DNA of 64,000 nucleotides, taken from contig RCAB01000328.1 of NCBI GenBank assembly GCA_003640385.1, forward strand, positions 1-64,000, in the 5' to 3' direction. Made by a program: the position numbers and the translations under genes. This stretch comes from Setaria digitata (lineage: Eukaryota > Nematoda > Chromadorea > Rhabditida > Setariidae). Below, piece by piece: positions 52,047-64,000 of this stretch (position 1 is the first letter of the stretch; the number at the start of each line of letters is the position of its first letter). The notes below the pieces were generated by a model. That model worked only from the letters and a program-made list of their open reading frames with translations, searched no databases and was not told where the DNA came from.

Positions 52047-53330
52047 CCTTTCTTTCGTTCTTTCCGATCTTTACTACTAGCGTCGTTGTCGCTGTGATTC
52101 CAACAATTTGTTTGTTGTAATAGCAAAATCTAATCGAATAATAGTAACTTGAAGCAAAATGCTACAGATAATATTAGAGTACCTTTTTGCAGATGTTGTT
52201 TCATGGATAACTTTTAGTTCTTGAGTAAATACAAAATTAAATGACAGCAATAAATTTTCCTCATTTCATTGAGACCTGAAAAAAGATAATTTCTGAATAC
52301 ATCTGAAGCACCAATAATGTGATAATTTTAGCGTAATATATGTTTGGTACAAATAATTACACTTAAGTAAATTGCAGATAAGTAAAAAGAATGGATTTTA
52401 TTCATAATGTGCACCAATGACAGAGATAAAAGAAAGCGTTTGCCAAAAAATAAAGTGGAGAAATGGAATACACACTTACTACACTACAACTTTAAATCGT
52501 TGACCTATCGAAAGTGTTTACTCTTTTTCACCGGCCATCAAGTTGCAGCTCTTTAAAGGGAAATTTCATATCATACGGTACTTGTTAACAGCTATTAATT
52601 TTAGGTGGGTAAGTTATTAACAATCTTGAATGTTTCATCAATTTTTTATATCCGTTAGCTTCATCCTTATCTTTGAAAAGAACAGAAGAACCAGACAGAA
52701 GCATGACCTTTGACTTACTTGGTTTTCTAACCAACAAATCCTTTACTATTTTTCTCTTCCATTTAATTAAAAAGCCAACTATGAGAGCAAACATTAATGA
52801 TGCCAGACGAAACAGCTACTAGAGATGTTGGCCTGCGGCCCAAACTCGCTGCCATTTTGAAAAAGCATACGTAATCCATGCAAATGAAGTGGAAGGAGAA
52901 TGGAGTTCCGCAAAGAGAAAGTGGATTCTTCGCATAGGCGTGCGTGTATAGGGGGGTTTGCGTACGTGTGAGGACGCGTATATACACGTAAGCATCTTAT
53001 TAACTATTAACACATGTATATGTATGGATAATTAATCCGTGCACTATTCACGCGTGGATATATATGTGTGCACATGTTGTATAAATTTGCGCGTCTGTCA
53101 CAGAGAGAACAGGAATCAATGTGCCTATGCCTGTGTGTGTGTGACAGACAAAGACAAACGGACGAGAAGCCGGGCGAGGAGTATACGGTGACTATCATCC
53201 GTTGCTTCCCTTTCAGGATCATATTGACAGGAATGGCTTGCTACGAGGGCGCATTTGTGATCGCTTGCTGGTTATTCTAACGATGTCCGGATGGAATAGC
53301 CAAGGGAAAAGTTTTGCCAACCATTGTCGT
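52047..53330 (-). promoter_or_regulatory. tom-1: Likely promoter / 5' leader region of tomosyn
   Basis: From about 52796 to 53330 the DNA is clearly less AT-rich than its surroundings and contains GT/CA and ACGCGT-like tracts. A minus-strand donor (GAAAG|GTAAGTG) at 52047-52048 sits just upstream of the exon 1 ATG and could belong to a leader exon. A second candidate start, ATG at 52853-52855 (MAASLGRRPTSL), ends 21 codons on at a possible donor (ATTAAT|GTTTGC) in phase 0 and could be an alternative first exon reading into exon 2. Both are inferences from signals only. Confidence 0.35.
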
Positions 53331-53386
53331 TGCTAAACTTTATTACAAAAGTTCCATTCAATGTGTTTCTCTTTTTGGCTATTACA

Positions 53387-54279
53387 GATTAATAACTACA
53401 GCACCAGTTAATAGTAATTAAATAACTCATTAATTTTAAGAAAAACTTCACCTGGCCAAATGCATTTACTAATCCTTCCTTATATTCCTATAGATATTTT
53501 AACAGCTTCATTTAAGTAACATAACATATATATAGCATATCCAAATTAATTTTCGGTATTGTCTTAAATTACAAATTTAACATTGGAACAGATGCAACAA
53601 CCCAACAATTTGCAATTTTTTCTCTTTTTAAGTGACAAGTGAAGATGCGCTTACCACATGTGCTCATTTTTGAAAGGAATACTGTGACAGTTGGCGGTCA
53701 CTGTGTTTGACTGATAGCTGGCAAAATTGAAGCGTTAATTAAAAATGAACAAGATAATGGCCACTTGAATATAACCTACTCAGGTCTTGTGAAGTTGGGT
53801 GTGATGCGTCTTTGATAATGCCATTGGCAAAAGATTCAAAGTTTTCATCCATATTCTAACTCTTACTAACATTTATGGATTACTTATACCTTACCTCGTC
53901 CCTCCCTTTTTTGATATATCTTTAGCTTCCATTACTGGTTGCGATGACGAAATCCCATTTCCGTCTATTTTCAGTTAAGTGGTGACGGATTTTCTATCTA
54001 GCCTTTTTTACGTACATAGTCACAGAATTTGTACGCTAATTATATGCGTAACACGCAAGTAAAAATATGAAGAAAATCAGGCTCGTTATATATGACATCT
54101 GAAAATTAATCTCGAGTAAAAAAATTCAATTATTTTCTTACGGATTAATAACTACAGCACTAGTTAATGGTAATTAAATAACTCATTAATTTTAAGAAAA
54201 ACTTCACCTTGCAAAATGCATTTACTAATACTTCCTTATATTCCTATGGATATTTTAATAGCTCCATTTAAGTAACATA
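53387..54279. repeat. 137-bp direct duplication, copies 756 bp apart
   Basis: 53387-53523 and 54143-54279 are the same length and agree at about 94% of positions (some eight substitutions, no gaps), starting GATTAATAACTACAGCAC and ending TTTAAGTAACATA. No terminal inverted repeats or coding capacity are visible. It may be two members of a dispersed repeat family or the ends of a larger duplication. Confidence 0.88.
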
Positions 54280-55541
54280 TAGACAAACTGAAAACAGAAG
54301 AAATCGGTAAATAGTAGAAGGCCATTTGATCGGATGTATCATTCAAGCGTAAATCAATGAATTCGTTAGATTACAGGAAAAAGAAAATGAGGAAAGGAAG
54401 GGGAGAATAAAAAGAACTTTTTACCCTCCTCACATTTAAGGAAATTTTGTTTGATTGCGGTAACTAAACGAAACCGGAAAATGGCTCGGTCGATAAAACA
54501 CAGTCAAGTTTTGCTTGATCATAACACGTTTTACAGTGCCTGTGATCGCAAAATTATTTGAATAATTTGATTCCATTGATTCAATATTAAACAAGTAAGA
54601 ATCATTACTGATCCATTTAGATGATTCTGTGACTGCCAGGAAATAATAGCAAATGCTATGGAATAATGTCTAAACAATCGGAAATGAATAGATTGTATGC
54701 ATATGCAATTATTTTGGCAAAGGTATAAATGTGACACAGATAAATCTGGATGGAGATATGTACAAATAGTCTATGTAGTGTTTGTCAAATATGCTTAAGA
54801 TACAATGTTAGACAGATATCTAATTATGTTTTGAAAACGATAAATGCCCTAAACGAAGGAATCTTCTAGGTCCTGTTATGAAATGTAGTTGATAGGTGTC
54901 ACGAACAGAGTTTTCCGAAGATACAAGTGTATATAAGTAAGTTTTAAGCAATGAGAAATGCAATCAAAATGGAAAATTCGATGCTATTTTTTTCCGACTA
55001 TTGAAAGTTAAAGTTACAATGGTTCTATCAAAAAAATAGAAAATCTGTTTCTTGATGCCGAAATTTTATGGATTTCTTCTTGAAAAAAAGAAAAAGAAAA
55101 ATAAATGACTAGCAATTAAAAATTAAAAAGATAGTATGAATCGGTACAAAGTATAAAGTAGTTATAAATTTTACTTATCCTGCATCTTCAGTTTTAATTG
55201 TTGATTATAAAATCAGTAATAAAAATTTGGTGCAATTTAATAATGATAGAAATAAATTAGCAAAAAAAAACAGATAATAAATAGATAAATTTTCATTGCA
55301 TAAATTTAAATTTAATTTTTGCCTTTAAATACAAAGTACCCAATAATTATCAGATGATTATGAAAAATTTTTCTTTTTTTGACAATTTTTGCACCCAAAT
55401 ATAATAATCAATTCGAGACTTAATCGTTGAACCCTTAATCTTCATTCAATGATTGAAAACACTTAGGATCCATCTAAACAAATGTTTGTAACACCCTGTT
55501 TTATTCGATTGGCCAAAAATGACAAAATCTTTTCCATAATT

Positions 55542-55610
55542 CATACACGCACGCAAACGTACGCACACCCACGTACAGACATGCACACACGTACAAGCAT
55601 ACATACATAT
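55542..55610. repeat. Alternating purine-pyrimidine ACGCAC/ACGTAC tract
   Basis: About 70 bases of CA, CG and TA steps (ACACGCACG, CGTACGCACACCC, ACATGCACACACG). Such sequence can adopt left-handed DNA. A shorter relative lies at about 60521-60575. Confidence 0.7.
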
Positions 55611-56403
55611 TCATATTCTTTGATAAATTTCCGAGAATAGTATTATTGGTAGCTGTTTTTTTCATTCGTTACGAGCTAAAGCTGCAGTACGGAAAAAAGT
55701 GATTGAAAAAAGTTAAATCAAATCAAACTTAAAACTAGAAATGCAATACTGATGGTAGCATTGGAGTATCTCACTTGTATTTTTTCTATAATATTTATTT
55801 TTTATCAACCGTTTCAAATGTAAATCATATGGCAATGAGAAAGAGAATTACATATAAAATATATCTTACATTATGTATAAGCGACAGAAATTGAAATTCA
55901 GAAAAAGAGCTTGATATTATAATTTCAAATATGTGGTGATCGCAACTCTGAAACTGTTTCCTGAAAAAAATTATACTTTCCGAGGGTAATGCAACGCGAG
56001 CACTCAGCAGAAGTCTCGAGAATAAGCACTACAATTTGTATCAGTAGTCTGCTTGACCAAGCTTTCAATTAATTAATTAATGTGAATTCAGGCAAATTTT
56101 TGATAAATAAATATTAAACATTTAGAGGTGAAAAAAAGCAGGGGAATGGACAGGTGATATTATTTAATGACAACTTCAACAAATATTCATAATAAATAAC
56201 AAATAAGAAATCGAGCAGTCCGCAAATTAAAATTTAAATATTCCAAAATCTTATAACTTTTGCAAAACTTATTTGAGAAATATTTTAATAATATGGAAGC
56301 AAATGAAGGAAAAATCAAGAATCATCATTATTATGCGCATATTTTATCGATTGATAAGTTAGGAAAATGAAAATTTACATTTGCGTCTTTATTTTTCTTT
56401 TCC

Positions 56404-56434
<31 letters not shown>

Positions 56435-57936
56435 GGACGATACGATTGATACATAATGAGAAAGGAAAGGTGGATTTTTGAAAATGCACAAAAAAAAGTT
56501 AAAAGTTTTAAAATAAAGTATTCATTTCTCGTGAACAAAGTAGATATCAATAACACTTAATTAAGTAAGTGATTCAACGAGATGGGCGAATAAATTAATG
56601 GATTGATGCCTCAATGGATTTTGTAATAAGTATCGGCAATCATTCAGATTTTATTTTCCAATCACTTTACGAATTGCGAAATTCCAAAAATACAAACAAA
56701 TAGATTATTACGGCAAACGAATGGAAATTCAGGAGTTAATTGGACAGGACGTAGAGATGAGCAAACAGTAGTATCACTGATGACGCTTATTTGAAAAACA
56801 GTTCTGGAAATTGGAAACAATTAGATTGTCAGAAAATTTTGATTTTAAGGATAAAAGGGAAATGAAAAACGGAAAAAGTAAATGATGCGGAAAATTTTAG
56901 AAATCTTTAAAATTCAGATTCTCTTAATCTCTAGACAATATCTTTTGCTAGAGAGTGAATGAATTAAAGTCTTCAGAAAAAATCAATAATTTATAATTTT
57001 CAGCATGGTTCAAATATGGACTGAAATACAGTTTACTTTTTAAGTAGCATCTATTTGACTATTAATTTGATTTTAAATTTATTTTGAACAAAAAATTTAT
57101 TAAAGAATGTTTGAATTAACAAATCTGGTGTCAAAAATGGGTTTTAGTGAATTTAGTATAACTGCTATTATTTATAATATAACAATGGTTCAAAAAAGTA
57201 GCAAATAAATGGTTGAAGTTTGTAAGGAAATTATAGCTATTCAAATGAATACTCTAAGATTAGTAAAAAAAAATAATTTGGCATATTTTACGAAGTGATG
57301 GAAAAATATTTTGGTGTGTAATGCTGAAATAAAATATATTGCTCGAGAAATTAAAGTTTTAGAAAGCATTAAAATTATCTTGGCTGATTATTCCAACAAA
57401 TTGTAAGAGAGAATAGAAATAGACCAAAATAATGACGAAAAAAGAAGTGAGAAAATAAGAGTTAAAGAAACAGAAAAATTGTTAAACCAAATGTAATATA
57501 TTACTTACTACTTCCATCAAGCATTGACAGTTTTAAGTTTTGATAATCCAAGTAAAAACGAATAATTAATAAGATAATATATCAACTATTTCTAATTCTT
57601 CATAAACTAACATGATTATTCAGAGTTGCACCTTCAGTGGTTATCTAAAATACTTTTCGTTTCAAAAGTAGTTTTACTATTTATTGCCTACAATATTATT
57701 TGCTATAATTATAGCTATCACAGCTATAATTATTCCTTTGAAAAAAGGTTCAAGAAACTCATTTTTACTATTTCAAATATCTAAAAGAGGGATTCAAAGT
57801 ATTTTTAGTCCTACTCCTTTCTGAGTTACTAAAATTAGTCATAGGACATTTTGGATTTAGGATATAAATACAGTAAATTACGAGCTCAAAAAATGATAAT
57901 AAATAATTAACTAACCATTTTCGTATAGTTATTGTT

Positions 57937-57969
57937 TGATCAAGAACTGGGCAGTGGCTGCTTCTTGAT
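57937..57969. repeat. Hairpin with 9-bp perfect arms
   Basis: GATCAAGAA (57937-57945) and TTCTTGATC (57961-57969) are exact complements. An inner GCAG/CTGC stem with a TGG loop is separated by a 4-base bulge. The stem is too short for a typical microRNA precursor. Confidence 0.6.
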
Positions 57970-60600
57970 CGTTGACTTCATCATATAATTTAATAAATGA
58001 GCAAAAAAAAAAAAGCAAAGAAATGCACTGATTTACTAAAAACTATTCTTTTATTTATTTGTTTGTTATTTATTTGCCATAAAAGATGACTTCTATAAAT
58101 CACTATTTATTATAAAGATGACATATAATTAGTGCGAAAACTTTTGAAAATATGCAAAATTTTAAATTACGTGTTATTTATTTATTTTTGCTAAACTTTT
58201 AATTATAAACACCTATTAAAATTGTTGCGAGAAATATGTTAGACCAATAAAATATTATCTTATTCTATATTTGAAGGTTTATTTTTATGACGAAAAATGG
58301 AAGAGAAGAGAAACACGAATTATTGAATTTATGTGACAATGTATATGAAGTGTTGTCAAAGAATGATGCTATGAATGATTAAAGAAGAGGTGCCTGATGT
58401 TTATAAGCCTGAAAAAAAAAAAAAAAAAAAAAAAAAATCACTCGAGAATGCATTCCCTAATTGCTAAATTAAGAATTAAGAAAAATTTCCGTAAAATATC
58501 CTCTCTTAATGTGATGTCAAAAAATACGCCAAAATTATGTTTTGTCTTCTTTTTATTTGTTTATTGCTGTTTTATTTTTCTTCAATTTGCTTATTAATTT
58601 ATTTTTTATTTATAATTTAAAATTGTCTTTAGAAAAAAATTGAATATATGATACCGAGAATGGTATATTCCTCTTATATATATTAATATTATCTATTAAC
58701 ACAAAGGTTTAACATGCATCAAAGTATTATAATTTCAAATAATTGAAAAATTGTCGAGAATGCCAATGAGCAAAAAAAGAAAAAAAAAACTCAGTTGAAC
58801 AACATCTTTTTGTTTTGAACTTTCCATTTGTTCATTTTTAATTTTCCGCAAAGAAGTAATGCACTGGTAATTTACTTTTTATTATCATACTGTAAGAATT
58901 TTAAGAGAAATGAAGTAAGAAAAAAAAAAAAAAACAAATGTTTTTATGCAGCTATTGAAGAGAGAAATGAAAAAAAAAAAAAAAAAAAAACTGTATAACC
59001 GCAAGTTTTATCGTTTTCCTTTTTTTTTTTATTGAAATAATTGTTGGATATTTCCGAAGGTTTCAGATATAATTTATAATTTATAGTAAAAGTAACGGAG
59101 AAGACATCATAGATTGCATATTAATTATGTTAGGTATGTGAGACAGATTTGATAAAATGATAAAATTGAAACAATGTAGTGAGTAGTAAAAGTTAATAGA
59201 TGAGTTGGTTTAATAAGCATATGAAATGTTAGCCTTAAGCAGATAACAAAAGTTTAAAAAATCAAAAATTCATCCATTTTAGAGGATGAATGACTACGAA
59301 GAATAGAAATGAAACTTTTGGGCAAATTGTACTTAAGAGGCCGGAAAAGTTAAGAAACAGTGCATAGTCGTAAAACCCTAGATAGAGAATGGAATATTAA
59401 AATGTCAAAATGGATTTAGAAAAGAATTTTTTTTTTTGTTTTTTCTGCGTGAAATTTGTTTCGCTAAAGGCAAAAGTTGAAATATAAGTTCTAGTTCAAA
59501 TATGCGCCGATCTAAAATGTCAATAATCTTCTGATCGCACAACTAAAAAAGAAGAAAACAGGTGTGGAAAAGTTAAAATAATATACTTTTCGAAGAAAAA
59601 AGCATTCGATTTGATTCTATTTTTCCTTCGAAAAAGAAGGAATAATATTATTTATAAAAACTACATTATAGACTTATCATGATTGATGAACAGAAGTGCT
59701 TTCAGAGAAAAAACAAAAACAAAAAAAAGAAGTGGATAGGATTAGTAATTTAAAGAAGAAATGAATTTGGAAAGGAAAAGCAAAATTTAATGGAGAGAAA
59801 GGTTTAAAATAATAGTTTAAGATATTATTACATGCAGTTTATTTTTCAAATTAGTCACTCATATAAAGAATCATTTGCGATTTCATGATTACATTGTTAC
59901 CTAAATTTTTGATTTTTGTTTTCATTGCTTATCTGATTGAGCTTGCTACTCAATTCAAATTTTAAAGAAAAAAGATCTACATCATTATGTTTCAAGATTA
60001 AATTAGCAACAATACAGTTAACCATTAAAAAATATTATATAGCACGCTTTAACTGATAAAATTTTAAACGATCACATTTTTTTATTTTTTTAAACAACAA
60101 CTTTTTGATAGTAACAGACAATTCTGCTATATTTAATAAATGTGAACAAAATCTAATTTAATCAAGAAAAAGATGATTAAACGCTTTGAAAAATGGCAAA
60201 ATAATTTGATATGATTATTTCATAGGGTTATTATATATGTAATAACATAGTAATTGTCATGTGCGTCATATTTCATCATTAATGTGAGCTAAAAAATATT
60301 ATCAAGATCGGTATAGATGAGAACATAGTCATTTGTTTACGCAATAAATGGAAAATGACTGAAATTAACTTCAAGTAATTTATTAACAGCAAATATTTCA
60401 ATTTTAATGGAAGAATTTAAATGAATATTATTTGAAGATTATGTTGCATTTGCATATGCATAATGATGCAAAAGCCATCCATAATTTAATATATCCAAAC
60501 ATTTACAAATATGCTTCATCTACCACGCATGCACCCAAGCGCATCGCTACGTACACGCATAAGGCATGCATAATTGTCATTTATTTTTAATTCATTTATT

Positions 60601-60665
60601 TATTGTTATTATTATTATTATTATTGTTATTATTATTATTATTATTGTTATTATTATTATTATTA

Positions 60666-60729
<64 letters not shown>

Positions 60730-60730
60730 C
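60601..60730. repeat. Long (ATT)n microsatellite with GTT interruptions
   Basis: About 130 bases of ATT/TTA repeats, interrupted by GTT at near-regular spacing in the first half and uninterrupted for over 50 bases in the second. Three overlapping open frames (poly-Ile, poly-Tyr, poly-Leu) through it are artefacts. Confidence 0.95.
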
Positions 60731-63700
60731 ACTATTGTCATCGTTGTTATTATTATATTGTTATATTATTATATTGCTATCCTTAGCATTATTTCTACTT
60801 TTTTATTAAATTTGTAAATGACTGTTTTACTAGACTAATCAGTTCGACATATTTATTCATCAGTTAAAATGCATTGGTTGATTTGTTTAATCATATGCTT
60901 CTGTATTTAGTTGTAAGATTGTTTCTTTATTAATTTGCACTATAAATAATGTTTTTCTGCATGATGCTTTCTCGAGCAGTCAAATTTTTGCTTATATTAC
61001 AAAACATAGATAAAATATACAAAGACCACTAGATAATTAACTATTATATTATTTATTAGTGAAATATGTAATGCAAATGTAAACAGAAGAGAATAATTAA
61101 TAAACCAAGTAATTGTAACGGACAAAAAAAAAAAAAAGTGATGTTAATTTTTGATAATTCGGAGTGCCAAGATTCGAGATAACCGAGAAGATGGTTTCAC
61201 TGTTAGTGACGATATAATACCTTAGTCATTCATTCATTCACTATTCTACCCACAGAAATTCATTACCTTAATCTATTAATAGGAAATTACCTTTGTTGAA
61301 GTATGAAGTTTGAAGCATAGAAGACAATAAATGACGAACAATATGAAGGTTGTAGTAATAGTAATGATTATTTGAGAATACATGCTGGATTCTGTTTTCT
61401 ATAAGAAATTACGATTCTATCACTCATCGACAGCTTCGTGTGATTGATTCCCTTCTCGTTAATGACTACATTTAACAACTCATTGAATCGTCTCCATTTA
61501 TTCTTTCTTCTTCTCTTATTAATTGAATTCCTTGATTTGTACCGGGAAATGAGTCTATGATAACTCGAGACTGCTAAAATAACAGCAATCATTGCATTAT
61601 TAGAATGAAAGCCAAGGATTAGAAAATCATGATTTTTGGTCGTGAGAATTACGAACAACAAACAACAGCGATTGCTCAATTAATACTATTAATTTGGTTG
61701 ATACAATTTTAAATGTTTCGGATGATCACATGCCAAAGATCGATCTTATTTATATTTATTCATCGATGATGGCGGATGAACAGACAAATTATTTAATTTT
61801 TCATCATTTCAATACTAAAGATTATGTAAAAAAAAAGAACTTATTTCACTTTAAATGTTATATTAAAGCATTTTTATTGTTTAATAAAATTGAATTTACA
61901 GCATGAATATGAATATTAGTAAGAATAGTAGTGATAATGAATGATAACAATAAGTTGATAATATAGCATTATTAATGCCTAATGTCAGTAGCGATGTAAG
62001 AAGCCTTAATAATATGAAATATCCTTCTTGTCCTGCAATATATTGCTACAGATACTTTAATTTACACATTAAATGCAAAAAAAAAAAAAAAAGAATTAAC
62101 TTTTCTGAATTTATAGACAGTAAGCTAAAAAAAATTTATAAATTTTGGAGAAAAATTTCACTAAATCTTTTTATCTTGTTCTTACATTTCTTACTATATA
62201 AATTTTTATTTAATCAGTATTGTGTTTTTAATAATATTAATAATTTTTGATATTATCTATGCAATTTTATCAGTTTTTTTTTCATTTTTTTTTAAATTAT
62301 GAATTAAATTCACTATTAATATCACAGTACGCTGCATCTTCACGTCACTTTCTTTTCACGTTAATGTCACTCTCTCATCATCGCTTGCGTCACCTTGTCT
62401 TCTTAATTATCATTACCTATACATTTTTCTTTCACTCTGACAACTATCAAAATATTTTATGTGTGAACTAAAATATTATATCCGAAAATGCTATTAAAAA
62501 TTAGTTCAAGACTCAGTCCGATCGATTAATTATCATTTCCATTTTTTAACTGAAAATTAATTGAGAGATGGTGCTCTCTATAAAAATAATTTTGAAACAA
62601 ATAACTGCATAGTGTTTCCTTTTTTCTTTTTTCCCTTTTCTTTACACAGATAAGCATGAGGAAAAAAGGACGACAATGAATTGTATCGCTATTTGATTGA
62701 CCTGGCTGAAGAAAATAAATTTTCAAAGTTGAATTTTTTAAATAGAAATATTTCTTAAATTTTTAAATAAAAGAAAAAAGTGGTTTTTCAAATAATTTTG
62801 AAGAAGCACTTATCTTCAACTTTCAGGATCATAACATTTACATTAAATGTTTTGAACGTAAATGAATTTCAATATCTGTCTTTACATCATTATGTAAATT
62901 ATTATTATTATTAATAAATTATCATTATTTCATTATGACTATTTACAACCTTTTACATCAAGGCCAATAATATTAAGCCTAAATTTAATTTGAACTTCTA
63001 CTTAATAGTTCTAATCTTGATGATTCAAGTTTAAGCTTCTGTTTCTAGTTAATATTTTGAACGAGATCTTAATTGCGAGATTTCGTTGAATTTGATGCAT
63101 TTTTGGCACTTTTGTGCCTCTATGACATAGGAATTGCTCAGAATTTAGAAATTCCCACTAAAACAATAACAATATATTTAACAATAGCCTAAAATTCGTG
63201 CAAATATCAAATACTTAAAGATGAGGCTACCACTGTACTCTGAGCATAATTATTTTTTGTTGATTTGCTGTGGAAAAAATTAGCAGAAATCAGTTGGACT
63301 AAAATAAAGTTAAGTAAATTAAATTAATTTTAATAAATTCTTTCAAAAAAAAAAAAATTGACGATCAATAAAAAAAATTTAACAAATAAAGCTTTCTATT
63401 TCGACTTTAAAATATTTGTATTCATTTTCCAATGCACTAAAGTTTTCCTTGTTAATCAACATAAAATATATGTATATGTAGATGAGAATCATTTCACAAA
63501 AATCGTCTACACTAATCAGAACTAGTCAAAGTATGAGAAAAGAATCATCGCTTTTAATTCGAAGCTTCTGGGAAGATTGTAAATGGAAGCAGAAAGGATC
63601 TTTTGGTGCATGTTAATCGTATAAGTTTCTTTGAGTAAATAATTTTATAGAAAGTTTGAACACCTGATAATGTCGAATGTTAAAATACTTAATAAAAGCT

Positions 63701-64000
63701 TTGATATCGTATCAATCATTTGAAAATCAGGAGAAATTTCAAAAAAATAAAGCGTTAGTGAAGAGAATAACACTGAAATACATAAGTCAAACACCACATA
63801 CAGAAAAGATCCATGGAGCAAAAAATGTCATTTCTCCATAAAAAAAAATAAGTTGAAAATGCTTTTTTCTAAAAATTCTCTAGAAAAAAAAAAGTGAAAA
63901 AGGCGAAGAAAGAAATTTCTCATTCTGTCCCCGAAAAAGAAGCTCATAAAATGTGCTAAAGTAATCTACTCTTTTTCTCGAGAACAAGTGCAGTGCTCTT

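Larger units (their letters stand above)
54280..64000. other. About 9.7 kb without a supported gene
   Basis: Read on both strands, this stretch has no recognisable protein domain or convincing exon chain. It holds A/T homopolymers (for example near 56406-56434, 58411-58437, 58922-58990), alternating purine-pyrimidine tracts and microsatellites. The longest non-repeat frame (61368-61679, minus, 103 aa) has no recognisable motif. Confidence 0.5.

Noticed and set aside
60566..60817. Three overlapping frames reading poly-Ile, poly-Tyr and poly-Leu
   Set aside because: Pure translation of the ATT microsatellite.
61368..61679. 103-codon minus-strand open frame
   Set aside because: Longest frame in its region but no motif, no flanking splice or trans-splice signals I trust, and no recognisable relative.

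Overview
This window is eukaryotic nuclear DNA, very AT-rich (roughly 70% by eye). It has short coding exons, introns with nematode-type acceptors (TTTCAG/TTTTAG before a purine) and donors of the GTAAGT type, and long A/T homopolymers. Protein content (tomosyn, a LETM1-domain protein, ribosomal protein L14) and gene style point to a nematode, most like the AT-rich filarial/spirurid group. The species cannot be fixed from the sequence alone. No tRNA, rRNA, CRISPR, viral or intact transposon sequence was recognised.

Layout. (1) 1-22,708, minus strand: four phase-compatible exons of a large gene that leaves the window at base 1. The 391-codon last visible exon has a long low-complexity, acidic/basic product that I could not assign. 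One intron of about 20.3 kb (2,344-22,643) fills most of this stretch. (2) 22.7-29.5 kb: no recognisable gene, only AT-rich DNA with a long AT palindrome, ending in a degenerate minisatellite-like GC-richer patch. (3) 30,087-33,726, plus strand: eight exons of a LETMD1-like mitochondrial inner-membrane protein (332 aa). (4) 34,836-36,046, minus strand: three exons of the ribosomal protein eL14 gene (143 aa), with a probable extra 5' exon near 36,659 and a GC-rich hairpin-forming island inside the resulting intron. (5) 38,471-52,026, minus strand: a complete tomosyn gene (tom-1/STXBP5 family), reconstructed here as 27 exons, 1,333 aa, every junction in phase. (6) 52-53.3 kb: compositionally distinct likely promoter region of tomosyn. 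(7) 53.3-64 kb: no recognisable gene, only repeats (a 137-bp direct duplication, alternating purine/pyrimidine tracts, a long ATT microsatellite).

The genes do not form one pathway. Tomosyn acts in neurosecretion, LETMD1-like in mitochondria, eL14 in the ribosome. LETMD1-like and rpl-14 converge; tomosyn and rpl-14 lie in the same orientation but 1.8-2.4 kb apart, too far for a tight operon. The most interesting points are two GC-AG introns in tomosyn, a frame-neutral two-exon cassette in its hypervariable linker, and the GC-rich island in the rpl-14 5' intron.
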